Part shown: positions 33,590-43,783 of the stretch, in pieces
Numbering within the stretch: position 1 is the stretch's first letter
Layout of the letters: each line of letters opens with the position of its first letter
From: Lentimicrobiaceae bacterium
GTDB taxonomy: Bacteria > Bacteroidota > Bacteroidia > Bacteroidales > F082
DNA: 60,928 bases
NCBI GenBank assembly: GCA_002708315.1
Contig: PANC01000023.1
Coordinates: 1-60,928 of the forward strand
Direction of reading: 5' to 3'
Made by a program: the position numbers and the translations under genes
Notes under the pieces: generated by a model
What the model was told of the DNA's origin: nothing
What the model saw: only the letters and a program-made list of their open reading frames with translations
Database searches by the model: none

Positions 33590-34918
33590 CTATTCCTCTT
33601 TTGCTAATATCTTTTCTAGCTCTTCACCTGTTTTAAGAAGTGAAAGTGCAGAATTTATATAGTCATTCTCTGCATTCAAAAATTGAGTATGTGTATTAAG
33701 TATATCAAGACTAGTTGCCAATCCTTCAACATACTTTATAGTTGTCACATTATAAATGCGTTCAGCGGTTTTTCTATTTTTTTGTTTATTTAAATATACT
33801 CGATATGCATTCATGTATTCATTTTTTGCCGCATCGAACTGTAAATTTAATTGTGATTCGAGCTGCTGCTGAGTTACTCCCAACTTTTCATATGCAATCT
33901 GAGCTTGTTTTACCTTTGACCTTCTCATACCAGAGGAAAAAACAGGAACGTTCATAGTTACTCCCAATGCTGAACTGGAATACCACTTGCCACCATTGAA
34001 AAAATTCCACTCATCTCTTTGAGCCTGTGTTTGATAATACAAACTAGCAGACACACTAGGCATATAAGTTGATTTCTCAAGCCTAAGTTGCAACCAGGAT
34101 AGTTCTTTCTGCTTCTCCATGGAAATATAATCGATATTATCATTAACGTTAAAAGGGTCTATAAATAGTCCCTTATTGTGCCGTAAATCTATGAGACCCT
34201 CGAGGTTATCTGTTAAAATTATACTATCAGAATTATTTAGACCAAGGAAAAATTTCAGATAAGCCGTTGATATTATCAATTGGTTCTTAAGGTACAATGA
34301 ACTTGCCTCTAAATCTGAAACAATAAGTTCAAACTGATCCACATCAATATCTTCACTAAACCCCACATTATATAATTCCCTGGTTTCATTCAATTGATTT
34401 CTATTTACAACAAGAGTTGAGTCTACTATTTTTAGGGCTCTTGAAGCAGATAATGCATCATAGTATGAGTTACTCACCTGTTGCTTAACATCAACCATAC
34501 TTTTGAAAAAATCAGTATTGCTTTTTTCCAGATATTTTCTTGCAGCTTGAAGGCCAACAACATATTCACCGCTAAATATTAACTGATTTAAGCTAGCGCT
34601 TAGAGTTGCATCATATTTGGTACCAAATTGAATTTCACTTGACTGACCTGGCTGAGTAAATTCAGGAGGCAAAATCATTACAGGTCGTGCAATATTATCA
34701 TTGTATTGAACAGAACCATCAATTTGCGGCAAGCCAATTGCTGTGGATTCTTTAACTTTAAATTTTGCAGATTTGACATCTTTTTGTGCATTAATAACCT
34801 GGTAGTTATTATCCATTGCATAGGCAATAGCTTCGTTAACTGAAAAATATTTAATATTCTGAGCAGGAAGCTCAAAAACAAAAATCAATGCAAAAACAAA
34901 TACTATGTGTTTAATCAT
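33590..34918 (-). CDS. TolC-family outer-membrane efflux channel
   Basis: A 442-residue TolC-like protein. Signal peptide MIKHIVFVFALIFVFELPAQN, then SVNEAIAYAMDNNYQVINAQKDVKSAKFKVKES, the usual first helix of outer-membrane efflux proteins. The internal repeat is visible in the second half (LEKSTYMPSVSASLYYQTQ, KQAQIAYEKLGVTQQQLESQL). It forms the exit duct for the RND/MFP pair. As first gene of the operon it carries the promoter element at 34946-34953. Confidence 0.93.
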   Translation of the reverse strand: MIKHIVFVFALIFVFELPAQNIKYFSVNEAIAYAMDNNYQVINAQKDVKSAKFKVKESTAIGLPQIDGSVQYNDNIARPVMILPPEFTQPGQSSEIQFGTKYDATLSASLNQLIFSGEYVVGLQAARKYLEKSNTDFFKSMVDVKQQVSNSYYDALSASRALKIVDSTLVVNRNQLNETRELYNVGFSEDIDVDQFELIVSDLEASSLYLKNQLIISTAYLKFFLGLNNSDSIILTDNLEGLIDLRHNKGLFIDPFNVNDNIDYISMEKQKELSWLQLRLEKSTYMPSVSASLYYQTQAQRDEWNFFNGGKWYSSSALGVTMNVPVFSSGMRRSKVKQAQIAYEKLGVTQQQLESQLNLQFDAAKNEYMNAYRVYLNKQKNRKTAERIYNVTTIKYVEGLATSLDILNTHTQFLNAENDYINSALSLLKTGEELEKILAKEE

Positions 34919-34945
34919 TTAGGTATGATTTTGAAAAATAAATAG

Positions 34946-34953
34946 CAAAAATA
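34946..34953 (-). promoter_or_regulatory. Candidate -7 element (TATTTTTG) of the efflux operon
   Basis: TATTTTTG on the minus strand, followed by C, matches TAnnTTTG exactly and lies 27 bp before the tolC ATG. The large palindrome begins 9 bp upstream, where the -33 region should be. Confidence 0.5.
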
Positions 34954-34961
34954 CACAACTT

Positions 34962-35007
34962 AAAAACTTTGGAAACTTAATATATGTTAAAAGTTTCCTA
35001 AGTTTTT
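34962..35007. promoter_or_regulatory. 46-bp palindrome, probable operator of the efflux operon
   Basis: AAAAACTTTGGAAACTT (34962-34978) and AAGTTTCCTAAGTTTTT (34991-35007) are inverted repeats matching in 16 of 17 positions, with a 12-bp AT-rich spacer. There is no T tract in the position for termination and no gene ends nearby except the mutase large subunit on the same strand, 104 bp away. The distance to the -7 element means a bound protein would cover the -33 region. Binding by the TetR protein of this operon is inference. Confidence 0.6.
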
Positions 35008-35111
35008 GTTAATTACTTAAAACAATTTAGGTAATAGAGCTTATAGCATTGGAAAAACTCATATATAAATGTATAATTTACTTAGAAAGTTAGGAGGTAA
35101 ATTTAGCTGTG

Positions 35112-37265
35112 TCATTTAACAGATTCTATCAAAAGTTTTAGCAAACTAATGCCCGCATCGGAAACTACAGTTCCAGGTCCAAATATTGCAACCACTCCAA
35201 CATCGTATAAAAATTGATAGTCCTGAGGTGGAATTACTCCGCCTACAATTACCATAATATCTTCACGACCTAGTTTTTTAAGTTCTGAAATTACCTGCGG
35301 CACAAGTGTTTTATGACCTGCAGCCAACGATGATATACCCAATATGTGTACATCATTTTCAACAGCTTGCTTAGCTGCTTCAGCAGGGGTTTGGAAAAGG
35401 GGTCCAATATCAACATCAAATCCAATATCAGCATATCCTGTGGCGACAACTTTTGCGCCACGATCATGACCATCCTGACCCATCTTTGCAATCATAATCC
35501 TTGGTCTGCGGCCTTCTAATTTTGCAAATTCATCTGCAAGATTATGAGCTTCTTTAAAAGAATTATCATTTTCTGCTTCTGATGCATAAACTCCAGAAAT
35601 TGACCTTATAACTGCTTTATATCTGCCCATAACTTTTTCACAAGCATACGAAATTTCTCCCAAACTTGCTCTATTTTTTGCTGCTTCAACTGCTAAAGTA
35701 AGTAAATTGCCCTCTCCTGTTTCACAAGATTTTGTGATTGCATCCAAATTTTTTCTTACTAAATCATTATCTCGATTGGCACGCAATTTATCAAGTCTAT
35801 TTAACTGTGCTTCACGCACAGCTGCATTATCAATATCTAGTGTATCAATGGGGTCTTCTTTTTCTAATTTGTACTTATTTACCCCAACTATAATATCCTT
35901 ATGCGAATCTATTCTAGCTTGCTTTCGTGCTGCAGCTTCTTCAATACGCATTTTTGGCAATCCCGTCTCTATTGCTTTAGCCATTCCACCCATTTCTTCA
36001 ATCTCACAAATATGCTCCCAGGCTTTATGAACAAGTTCATGGGTAAGAGTCTCAACGTAATAGGATCCAGCCCATGGATCAACAGATTTGCATATGTTTG
36101 TTTCTTTCTGCAAATATATCTGAGTATTTCTTGCTATTCGAGCTGAAAAATCTGTGGGAAGTGCTATGGCTTCATCCAAGGCATTTGTGTGAAGAGATTG
36201 AGTGTGACCAAGAGTTGCAGCGAGAGCTTCTATGCAAGTTCTAGCTACATTATTAAAAGGATCCTGCTCAGTAAGACTCCAACCAGATGTTTGAGTATGA
36301 GTGCGCAATGCCATTGATTTGGGATTATTTGGATTAAATTGCTTAACAATTTTTGCCCATAACATCCTACCTGCTCTTAGTTTGGCAATTTCCATAAAAT
36401 GATTCATGCCTGAGCCCCAGAAAAAAGAAAGCCTAGGTGCAAAATCATCTATTTTCAACCCAGCTTTCAACCCTGTTCTAATATAATCAAGGCCATCTGC
36501 TAATGTATATGCAAGTTCAATATCTGCAGTACCTCCTGCTTCTTGTATATGATATCCTGAAATTGAAATTGAATTAAACTTTGGCATATTTTGAGATGTG
36601 TACTCAAAAATATCAGCTATTATTCTCATTGAAGGTTCAGGTGGATATATATAGGTGTTCCGAACCATAAACTCCTTGAGAATATCATTTTGTATTGTTC
36701 CGGAAAGTTCCTGTAACTCAGCTCCTTGTTCAAGGGCAGACACAATATAAAATGCCATTATTGGCAAGACTGCTCCATTCATTGTCATCGAAACGGAAAT
36801 TTGATTAAGAGGAATTTGATCAAATAAAATATGCATATCAAGTATAGAGTCTATTGCAACGCCTGCCTTTCCAACATCACCCACAACACGCTCATGATCG
36901 CTATCATAACCTCGATGGGTTGCAAGGTCAAATGCCACCGAAAGACCCTTCTGACCTGCAGCTAAATTTCTTCTATAAAACGCATTTGATTCTTCTGCAG
37001 TAGAAAACCCAGCATATTGACGTATGGTCCATGGCCGAGTAACATACATAGTTGAGTAAGGTCCTCTGAGGTATGGAGCTAAACCAGCAGCATAACTTAG
37101 ATGCTCCATATCCTTTAAATCATTTGCAGTATAAACAGGCTTAACATTAATATGTTCTGGCGTTTTCCAGTTTGCTACTATATTATTATCCGTTTCCCAC
37201 TTCGTGGGTGACATCACATTTTTTGGATGTTTGTCAATCTCTATATTCTTAAAATTAGGCTTCAT
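35112..37265 (-). CDS. mutB: Methylmalonyl-CoA mutase large (catalytic) subunit
   Basis: A 717-residue adenosylcobalamin-dependent mutase that interconverts (R)-methylmalonyl-CoA and succinyl-CoA. The substrate barrel shows [60 protein letters not shown] and [18 protein letters not shown]. The C-terminal cobalamin domain (about residues 590-717) has [22 protein letters not shown], with the cobalt-ligand His in DGHDRG, then [16 protein letters not shown] and [11 protein letters not shown]. The length is normal. It follows the small subunit by 12 bp. No epimerase or MeaB chaperone gene is in the window. Confidence 0.96.
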   Translation of the reverse strand: MKPNFKNIEIDKHPKNVMSPTKWETDNNIVANWKTPEHINVKPVYTANDLKDMEHLSYAAGLAPYLRGPYSTMYVTRPWTIRQYAGFSTAEESNAFYRRNLAAGQKGLSVAFDLATHRGYDSDHERVVGDVGKAGVAIDSILDMHILFDQIPLNQISVSMTMNGAVLPIMAFYIVSALEQGAELQELSGTIQNDILKEFMVRNTYIYPPEPSMRIIADIFEYTSQNMPKFNSISISGYHIQEAGGTADIELAYTLADGLDYIRTGLKAGLKIDDFAPRLSFFWGSGMNHFMEIAKLRAGRMLWAKIVKQFNPNNPKSMALRTHTQTSGWSLTEQDPFNNVARTCIEALAATLGHTQSLHTNALDEAIALPTDFSARIARNTQIYLQKETNICKSVDPWAGSYYVETLTHELVHKAWEHICEIEEMGGMAKAIETGLPKMRIEEAAARKQARIDSHKDIIVGVNKYKLEKEDPIDTLDIDNAAVREAQLNRLDKLRANRDNDLVRKNLDAITKSCETGEGNLLTLAVEAAKNRASLGEISYACEKVMGRYKAVIRSISGVYASEAENDNSFKEAHNLADEFAKLEGRRPRIMIAKMGQDGHDRGAKVVATGYADIGFDVDIGPLFQTPAEAAKQAVENDVHILGISSLAAGHKTLVPQVISELKKLGREDIMVIVGGVIPPQDYQFLYDVGVVAIFGPGTVVSDAGISLLKLLIESVK

Positions 37266-37277
37266 AAATATACTGAA

Positions 37278-39137
37278 TTAGCTAATTTTCATTAAATCAT
37301 TATATCGGGTGAGTTCTTTTAACATGTTACTTCTCATGTGAATATAATTGGTAATTCCAATATCTTGTAGTTTATCTAAAATCTCTTTGGGATAACCTGC
37401 AATAACAATAATTGATGTTTTATTCAGTGCATTAAATATTGGTTCTGCAATTTCATTGTAATCATCATCAGAACTACATATAACTATGATGTTCGGCTTG
37501 TCGATTTTGGCGACCGAAATACCTTCATCAATTGAAGTAAAGCCTGGATTATCTATGATTTCATACCCAGCACATCCAAAGAAGTTCTCTGCAAACTGGG
37601 CTCTAGACTTTCGCATAGCTAAATTACCATATGTAAACATCCATGCTGTAGGACGTTTATGTGTATCTGCATATTTATCTGTTTTAAACCTCAACTCCTC
37701 TAGTTTATTTGCGCCACGATATATATTGATAGGCTCAACATTTGTATCGTGTTTGATTTTAGTAATGGGAAAATCGAAATTAGCACTCAGGCGCTCCTCA
37801 ATATTGGGAAATTGATTGATGCCTAAAATTGAACGATTGCGAGTGGCAATACTTAGATGTTTCATCTCCGATTCTTCTCTCAAAACGTCCTGTATTGTTC
37901 CTTTTTTAAATGCTTCTATGAAACCTCCTTTTTCATCAAGCTCTAGAAATTTATTCCAGGACTTATGAATTAGTTTATTGGTAAGTTCTTCTATGTAGTA
38001 TGATCCAGCGCTCACATCAGCAACTTTATCCAGGTAGGCCTCACCTTTGAGAATTAACTGTTGGTTTCTTGCTATGCGCTCTGAAAATTCGGTTGAATTT
38101 TCATAAACAGAGTTAAAAGGTAAAATTGTAAGTGAATTAACACCTCCCAAAATTGCTGACATTGCCTCGGTTGTTGCACGTAGAATATTTACGTATGGAT
38201 CATAGATAGTTTTGTTCCATTTAGAATTGGTACAATGTATATGGGTGGTTCCATTAATATCATTAGATAGACCATAGGCACTAATAATTTTTGCCCACAA
38301 ATATTTAATGGCTCTAAATTTTGCAATTTCCATGAAATAATCAGACCCTACAGCAAAATGAAACCGAATCTTACCTGCAACGTCATCTATTTTGAATCCC
38401 TTTTCAGTCAAATAAGTCAAATACTCGGCTCCCATAGAAAGAGCATATGATATCTCGCTTGCTATATCTGCTCCGGCATTATTAAATATCCCTGCGTTTA
38501 CAACAATAAACTGTAGTCCCTTTATATGCTTAGATGCATTATACATATCCAATAACAAAGAAAGGTCGTCTTCCTGTGATGACTTAAATTTTCCTGCAAT
38601 ACAAAAATCTCCTATGGGATCATATTCAACACTTCCTTTAAATTTATTGTGGTCTCTAGTATCTTTTTCTATAAGTGCATCAATTGTTTTTACTGCTAAA
38701 AGAGGATTTTTTGTGCTAAAATTTAATTCCACCTTATCAGAGCTAATGTTTTTGCATAACCGCTCCAAATTGAGTAGATCCGGATCAATATCATCAGACA
38801 AAATAAAGCAAATGGAATTAACTCCATTCATAATAATATCTATTGCTTTTTTGTTAGCTGTTGCTATGTCTTTTACTTTTATATTCTGACGAATAAGCCA
38901 TTTATTTCCTTTTACATGATTTCCCCTTATAAATGGAAAATTGCCAGGCAAAATATCCGTGTGGGATAAAGATGTAAAATCAGCACTGCGATAATACGGT
39001 TGAACATTTATAGCCTCGTCGGTTTTCCATACTAGCTTATTGTCGAAGTTAGCACCTTTTAAATCAGCTATTATCTTATCCTTCCATTCCTTATCAGCTA
39101 TAGGTGGAAATACATCGAAAAGCTTTTCTTTTTTCAT
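37278..39137 (-). CDS. mutA: Methylmalonyl-CoA mutase small subunit
   Basis: A 619-residue paralogue of the large subunit with lower conservation. Mutase barrel features: VQPYYRSADFTSLSHTD, FPFIRGNHVKGNKWLIRQ, and THIHCTNSKWNKTIYDPYVN matching the [18 protein letters not shown] region of MutB. The C-terminal half keeps a Rossmann-like cobalamin fold, but the DxHxxG cobalt-ligand motif is absent (FAENFFGCAGYEIIDNPGFTS instead), as expected for the non-catalytic partner. It is the first gene of the two-gene unit, with a -7 element upstream. Confidence 0.94.
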   Translation of the reverse strand: MKKEKLFDVFPPIADKEWKDKIIADLKGANFDNKLVWKTDEAINVQPYYRSADFTSLSHTDILPGNFPFIRGNHVKGNKWLIRQNIKVKDIATANKKAIDIIMNGVNSICFILSDDIDPDLLNLERLCKNISSDKVELNFSTKNPLLAVKTIDALIEKDTRDHNKFKGSVEYDPIGDFCIAGKFKSSQEDDLSLLLDMYNASKHIKGLQFIVVNAGIFNNAGADIASEISYALSMGAEYLTYLTEKGFKIDDVAGKIRFHFAVGSDYFMEIAKFRAIKYLWAKIISAYGLSNDINGTTHIHCTNSKWNKTIYDPYVNILRATTEAMSAILGGVNSLTILPFNSVYENSTEFSERIARNQQLILKGEAYLDKVADVSAGSYYIEELTNKLIHKSWNKFLELDEKGGFIEAFKKGTIQDVLREESEMKHLSIATRNRSILGINQFPNIEERLSANFDFPITKIKHDTNVEPINIYRGANKLEELRFKTDKYADTHKRPTAWMFTYGNLAMRKSRAQFAENFFGCAGYEIIDNPGFTSIDEGISVAKIDKPNIIVICSSDDDYNEIAEPIFNALNKTSIIVIAGYPKEILDKLQDIGITNYIHMRSNMLKELTRYNDLMKIS

Positions 39138-39202
39138 TATAACTTCTTTACTTTATAACTAACCCTCTTTAGTGGATACTATTATCTAATTAATTTGATT
39201 TA

Positions 39203-39210
39203 CAAAATTA
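39203..39210 (-). promoter_or_regulatory. Candidate -7 element (TAATTTTG) of mutA-mutB
   Basis: TAATTTTG on the minus strand fits TAnnTTTG and lies 65 bp before the mutA ATG. No cobalamin-riboswitch-like structure was recognised in the leader. Confidence 0.35.
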
Positions 39211-39401
39211 ATACAAAAACAATCGAAAGACAGGAAAGAGGTTAATTATTGTTAATGATTTAACAATATCCTAAGTAAGGCCTATAGTTGTGCAAAAAAC
39301 CATTATTTATTAGGTTTATACAAATTTATATTATCCACCATAAAATACCATAGATTATAAATCTTAATATATCTAAATGATTTTGTTTTTTGGAAAATAT
39401 A

Positions 39402-41792
39402 TTATGGGTGCATCAACAAAACTCTTGAATTATTGATTTTATCTTTGGAGTAATTAAAAACTCTATAATCACCATTGTTAAACATGTATGATTGATCTGA
39501 ATAATGCTGACTAATTACATTACCTGATTGTCCGGTTGGAATTATTGAAAGCACATCAACAGAATCTGATAAGTCCACAAGTAATCTCATGGCTGGTCCA
39601 TCTACTATCGGGAATACGCCCGAGCTGTTATACCTAAATCCTTCCTTATCTATAACGTCATTACTTCCAGATTTAGCAAATGGACCTACATTAAATATCA
39701 TATCAAAAGGCTGGCTTCTTCCAATCGCATGAACGTGTGTTAGGGTATGAACCTTACCCCATTTCCACTTACTTAAATCATCGCCAAATTGGTTAATCAA
39801 TGATGTTATTCCTTCTTCCAATGATTTTGTAAATATCATTGATCTTGTTTCAATTTTATCACTATCGATATTATCAAACCATGGAGAATTATCATTTGCA
39901 AGAAGAGAAGACAAGTTAGCTCTTACCAAAAATGATTCAATAAGTCTGTATTTATCATCCTCTATCATCTCATCACCAACGATATTATATATGACAAAAT
40001 ATATAATGTTATTAAAAATAGTAGTTCCAACATTATCTATGTCAGACGCTCCGTCCCATGATCTCAATTGGTCTATGGCTAGCTGATATGTAGGTCCTTT
40101 TTTCATCACTGCTTCTAGATTTGCATTATCCAGAATTAGATTAACCAAAATTGTATCCCTTTCGGATGTGTTATCTAACTGAACTGCTTTTAAATCATCC
40201 AAGCTCCATTTTTCCTTTGAAGACATTAGTTTCTTGATTCTTCTTGCTCTGATTCCAGATGCATAATATCCAGGATATAATACCCCATCAACGCGAATTG
40301 GCTCATCATTGGCAGTGGTTATGAACCCACTTTCTGGATTTATAATTTTAGGATTTTTGGAGAATGGATAATAACCCAATATTTCGTCATTACCGCTAGC
40401 ACCATCAAGAATAAACTTTGGATTCACATGCTTAGGACGGATGGGTATTTTACCTGCTGACCATAATGCAATATTACCATCCGCATCTCCATAAACAATG
40501 TTCATGCCAATGAGGTCTATGTATTTCATTGCAGATTCAAAATCATTTATATTTTTTGAGTTATTTATAAGATAAAGTGCTTCCATGACTGTGGACTCCA
40601 TATCATTTAAGGCCCACCATAAAGCTACTGGAGGTTCATCATTTTTAGCCACATTATTATATACTCCATTTATAACAGGCCCATGTCGGGTTTTTTTTAT
40701 TTCAAACTCAACGGATGGCTTATCTTTAACTGGGATGGTTTTGGTCTTAATAACATAATCCTCCCAATGATCATTTACCCATACTTGGTTTGAATTATCA
40801 GGATTTTGCTTCTCCTGATACAAATCCATATTATCAAAAGGGAATATGGTTACACCCCATGCAAAACTTTTATTATGACCAATTGCAGCATAAGGAACAC
40901 TTGCCAGATAGTAACCTCCTAGCTCAAACCCGGGATACTCCATATATGCCTCATACCAAACCGCAGGTTGCGAATATTTAACATGAGTATCATTGGCGAG
41001 AAGAACTTTACCAGATTTTGACCTACTAGATGACAGCACCCAATTATTTGAACCATGCCAAACTGGTATTATTAGTTTATCGAGCACTTCTGTAATCTTA
41101 TTAACATAACTTAAACCACTAATTTCATCGGTTGATTCATAATGTCTGTTGTGTGATATAGAGTCAAGATTAAAATCCAACAGGTACTCTTCCCCTAAGT
41201 TCTGAAGTATTTGTGTTGCTAGCGGATCTTGGTATAAAGCAGATGTAAATGACAATGCCATATAACCTATTGCTGTGTATACATCAACTGGTTTGAAGTG
41301 CTCTGGTTTAAAATCTAATAAAGTAAACTCTATGGGGAGTTTACCATTATCAATAAAATTGTTTACGCCCTTTAAATATGCAAGTGTTTCTTTTTTATAT
41401 GGCTGATCTGTGTTTTCAAAAAATTTATCAGCACTGCGTTGTGCCATATCCGTAATTGAAAGTGTAAGCATAGTTTTATCTGTCTCTACCATACTTTCTC
41501 CAAGCAATTCGGATAACCTTCCCGAAGTAACTCTTCGTATCATCTCCATCTGAAAAAGTCTTTCCTGAGCTTGCAAATATCCTAGTGTCATGTATGCATC
41601 ATGGGCATTATTGGCATAAATATGAGGCACACCAAAATCATCAAAAACCACCTCAACTTTCTGATCTAATTCAGATAGATTTATTTCACCCGAATAGATA
41701 GGGTTTGTAGACCTTAACCAAAAATATCCTGAAATCAAGATGATTACAATGCCTATAAATATTGAAAGGAAAATTTTTTTAAACACTTTCAT
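39402..41792 (-). CDS. Penicillin acylase family (N-terminal nucleophile) amidase
   Basis: A 796-residue precursor of an S45 N-terminal-nucleophile hydrolase. One N-terminal hydrophobic helix (IFLSIFIGIVIILISGYFWL) exports or anchors it. The alpha region (about residues 30-240) includes VVFDDFGVPHIYANNAHDAYMTLGY. The autoprocessing site is expected at PVWHG|SNNWVLSS, where the Ser becomes the beta-chain nucleophile. Later conserved pieces are NDTHVKYSQPAVWYE, AIGHNKSFAWGVTIF and TANDEP. Relatives cleave beta-lactam side chains, acyl-homoserine lactones or other amides; the substrate here is unknown. It is flanked by non-coding stretches on both sides and is probably transcribed alone. Confidence 0.92.
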   Translation of the reverse strand: MKVFKKIFLSIFIGIVIILISGYFWLRSTNPIYSGEINLSELDQKVEVVFDDFGVPHIYANNAHDAYMTLGYLQAQERLFQMEMIRRVTSGRLSELLGESMVETDKTMLTLSITDMAQRSADKFFENTDQPYKKETLAYLKGVNNFIDNGKLPIEFTLLDFKPEHFKPVDVYTAIGYMALSFTSALYQDPLATQILQNLGEEYLLDFNLDSISHNRHYESTDEISGLSYVNKITEVLDKLIIPVWHGSNNWVLSSSRSKSGKVLLANDTHVKYSQPAVWYEAYMEYPGFELGGYYLASVPYAAIGHNKSFAWGVTIFPFDNMDLYQEKQNPDNSNQVWVNDHWEDYVIKTKTIPVKDKPSVEFEIKKTRHGPVINGVYNNVAKNDEPPVALWWALNDMESTVMEALYLINNSKNINDFESAMKYIDLIGMNIVYGDADGNIALWSAGKIPIRPKHVNPKFILDGASGNDEILGYYPFSKNPKIINPESGFITTANDEPIRVDGVLYPGYYASGIRARRIKKLMSSKEKWSLDDLKAVQLDNTSERDTILVNLILDNANLEAVMKKGPTYQLAIDQLRSWDGASDIDNVGTTIFNNIIYFVIYNIVGDEMIEDDKYRLIESFLVRANLSSLLANDNSPWFDNIDSDKIETRSMIFTKSLEEGITSLINQFGDDLSKWKWGKVHTLTHVHAIGRSQPFDMIFNVGPFAKSGSNDVIDKEGFRYNSSGVFPIVDGPAMRLLVDLSDSVDVLSIIPTGQSGNVISQHYSDQSYMFNNGDYRVFNYSKDKINNSRVLLMHP

Positions 41793-41964
41793 TAATAAAA
41801 TTGTTCAACTAGTTTAAAAACATAATACTTTGCAATAATACTTAAAACCATGAAAATAATGGTGGAATTGTTTCCTAGTGGAAATAATTACCATGAACAA
41901 TATTATTGGAATAATAACCAATTAAATCTGGATTAAAAACAATACATTTTTTAACCAAAAAAAT

Positions 41965-42474
41965 CTAATCCTCCAATGGGGTAACCTCCAAGTCAGTAGT
42001 TGCTACGGCTGCGATTTTTCCATCGATGTAAACCGGAACTGAACGAGTTATCATCCAAATATTACCACCACCTTCATCGAAATATGGATCTGTCCAAATT
42101 GCCTCACCTGTGTCGATTGGTAAACGAAGCCATTCCTGTGTATTGATGTGATAGGATGTGTCAGCAAGATTTACCTCATCAAGAGCATCATTAGATTTAA
42201 ACCAATATGGACTGTATATTGCCAAACCAGAAGTGTCAATTAAAGCAACTGTGGAACCGTAAAAATCATTAATGTTCGCAAGCATATATTGTTTTACTCT
42301 TTCAGAAACATCATCAATTGAAGGAGGATTGTTAGTTAAATCTTCGGCAAATCCTGCCAGAGCAATTTCAACTTTTTCTTCCATTGTCTGAGTTTCATCC
42401 TTATTGCAGGAAATGGTAATTGTAGTGAGAATAAATACTATTAGAATACTTAATGTGAAATTATTGATTTTCAT
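41965..42474 (-). CDS. Lipoprotein with a single Cache/PDC-type sensor domain
   Basis: A 169-residue lipoprotein: signal peptide with lipobox TITISC (Cys at about 23), then a helix (MEEKVEIALAGFAEDL), then a PDC/Cache-like core: GSTVALIDTSGLAIYSPYWF, WLRLPIDTGEAIWTDPYFDEGGGNIWMITRSVPVYIDGKIAAVATTDLEV. This order (Y-W contact residues, the TDPY stretch, the final strand with G-x-x-A-AV-T-DLE) is typical of ligand-binding Cache domains of chemoreceptors and histidine kinases. Here there is no transmembrane helix at the C-terminus and no signalling domain; the protein ends right after the domain. It may act as a binding protein or partner of a separate receptor (inference). Confidence 0.7.
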   Translation of the reverse strand: MKINNFTLSILIVFILTTITISCNKDETQTMEEKVEIALAGFAEDLTNNPPSIDDVSERVKQYMLANINDFYGSTVALIDTSGLAIYSPYWFKSNDALDEVNLADTSYHINTQEWLRLPIDTGEAIWTDPYFDEGGGNIWMITRSVPVYIDGKIAAVATTDLEVTPLED

Positions 42475-42822
42475 TTTTAAATTTTTTAATTAATTATCTA
42501 AATTTGAATAATAGGTGGCAAAATACAATCTTTTTTCTTACCCCTTTGAATAATTTATTCTCAGGTTTTGTGATCGAAGACATTCTGCTACTTTATGCTG
42601 AAATACAAAATTTATTAAAATAAACCATTATATTTGATGCAACTAGAAAGTCACACATTTTAAATGAAAAACAACTTTTGAATAAGCTTTTAGTTTCAAG
42701 GAGGAATGAACTTATTTTAATAATTCAGATAAATTCTTTTTTAATGTAAATCAAATCTTATATAAATTAATGAATTGCCGAAGACCAAGATTAGAGTTAT
42801 CAAAATATTTAAATATACTAAA
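42475..42822. other. Divergent intergenic region without a recognisable gene
   Basis: 348 bp, AT-rich. No exact TAnnTTTG match was found for the plus-strand gene; the minus strand has a near match, TATTTTGCC, with a one-base shorter spacer before the Cache lipoprotein. About 45 bp before the downstream gene (ACCAAGATTAGAGTTATC) resemble the sequence upstream of its paralogue (ACCCAAATTAGAATTATC near 43737), so the duplication included some leader sequence. No hairpin or RNA gene was recognised. Confidence 0.4.
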
Positions 42823-43506
42823 ATGAAAAAATTATCTATTATTTTACTAGTGTTTTTTAGCACTCTAGCTTATTCTCAAAATGCGTTTATCATTTATGAG
42901 TTTGAGGCAAAAAGAGGTTGTCAAGATGCCATTCTAGAATTGGCTGATGGCTTCTGGGGCGAGGCTAATTTTAAATCAGGGGGAATCGATATTGAAAGAA
43001 TGGAAATTGGTGGAGAACCTTCTACACATAGGATTGTAATATATGGTGATCCTGCGAACTGGGGCAGAAGTGATACTACTATAACAAAAGCTCAATGGGA
43101 AGCATTTATTGAGAAATTCCAAAATTTTGTGGAAGAATGGACCTTTAGTACCTCAGGAGAAGCTTTGAGCTGGGTTGGTGGTGATGATGAAGCTTCTTAT
43201 ACATACGGACATATATATAACTTCAAGGCTGATGATGAGCAGGCATTTAAAAATGCTCACGATAAAATAGTTGGAGAGTTATCCTCTGTGATGGATGGTA
43301 GAGAAATAGGTTATGGAAGTTTTCTTATCAATGGGTATGAAGGCTCTACTCACTATGTTTATGTTGGCGCTAAGAATTGGACAGATTTAGTTCAGAACAG
43401 AAGAGATATGAGAACAAAAACAAAAGAGTGGGAAGAATACTTTAATACCAGAGGGGGTGTTGAACATGTCCGCAATTTTACAATTGAAATACTAAGATCT
43501 TATTAG
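42823..43506 (+). CDS. Exported two-repeat protein of unknown family, copy 1
   Basis: A 227-residue protein with a signal peptide (MKKLSIILLVFFSTLAYSQ). The ATG at 42823 is chosen because the signal peptide starts there; an in-frame TTG 48 bp upstream adds nothing. The mature protein shows two similar halves: each begins with a strand of the type IYEFEAK or IYNFKAD and a helix (CQDAILELADGFWGE or EQAFKNAHDKIVGEL), then a strand S-T-H-x-V-x-x-G-x-x-N-W (STHRIVIYGDPANW and STHYVYVGAKNW) and a closing helix. This suggests two ferredoxin-like or dimeric alpha-beta-barrel units (inference). No catalytic motif is recognised. The next gene is a 90% identical copy. Confidence 0.75.
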   Translation: MKKLSIILLVFFSTLAYSQNAFIIYEFEAKRGCQDAILELADGFWGEANFKSGGIDIERMEIGGEPSTHRIVIYGDPANWGRSDTTITKAQWEAFIEKFQNFVEEWTFSTSGEALSWVGGDDEASYTYGHIYNFKADDEQAFKNAHDKIVGELSSVMDGREIGYGSFLINGYEGSTHYVYVGAKNWTDLVQNRRDMRTKTKEWEEYFNTRGGVEHVRNFTIEILRSY

Positions 43507-43783
43507 AACTAAAATTTTATTCCTAAAATACTAAATGTATTAAGATAAATACTTGTTTATTTAAATAAATATAATATTTTTGGTATTTTATTATATTACA
43601 AATAAACCGAAGTGATGGAAAAAGTGAACTCGAACAAATCTTCATTTTGTAACAAACGTGAATTTACCTGAATAATTCAGGTCCCCTTATTCGTTTAAAT
43701 AAACTCTTTATTTATAAAGATATGAACAAGGGAAATACCCAAATTAGAATTATCACAATTTTTAACATTTAAATATATTATTT

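Noticed and set aside
43666-43682. Small palindrome ACCTGAAT-A-ATTCAGGT between the duplicated genes, considered as a terminator
   Set aside because: It is not followed by a T run in either direction, and the loop is too tight; an operator cannot be excluded but nothing supports it.
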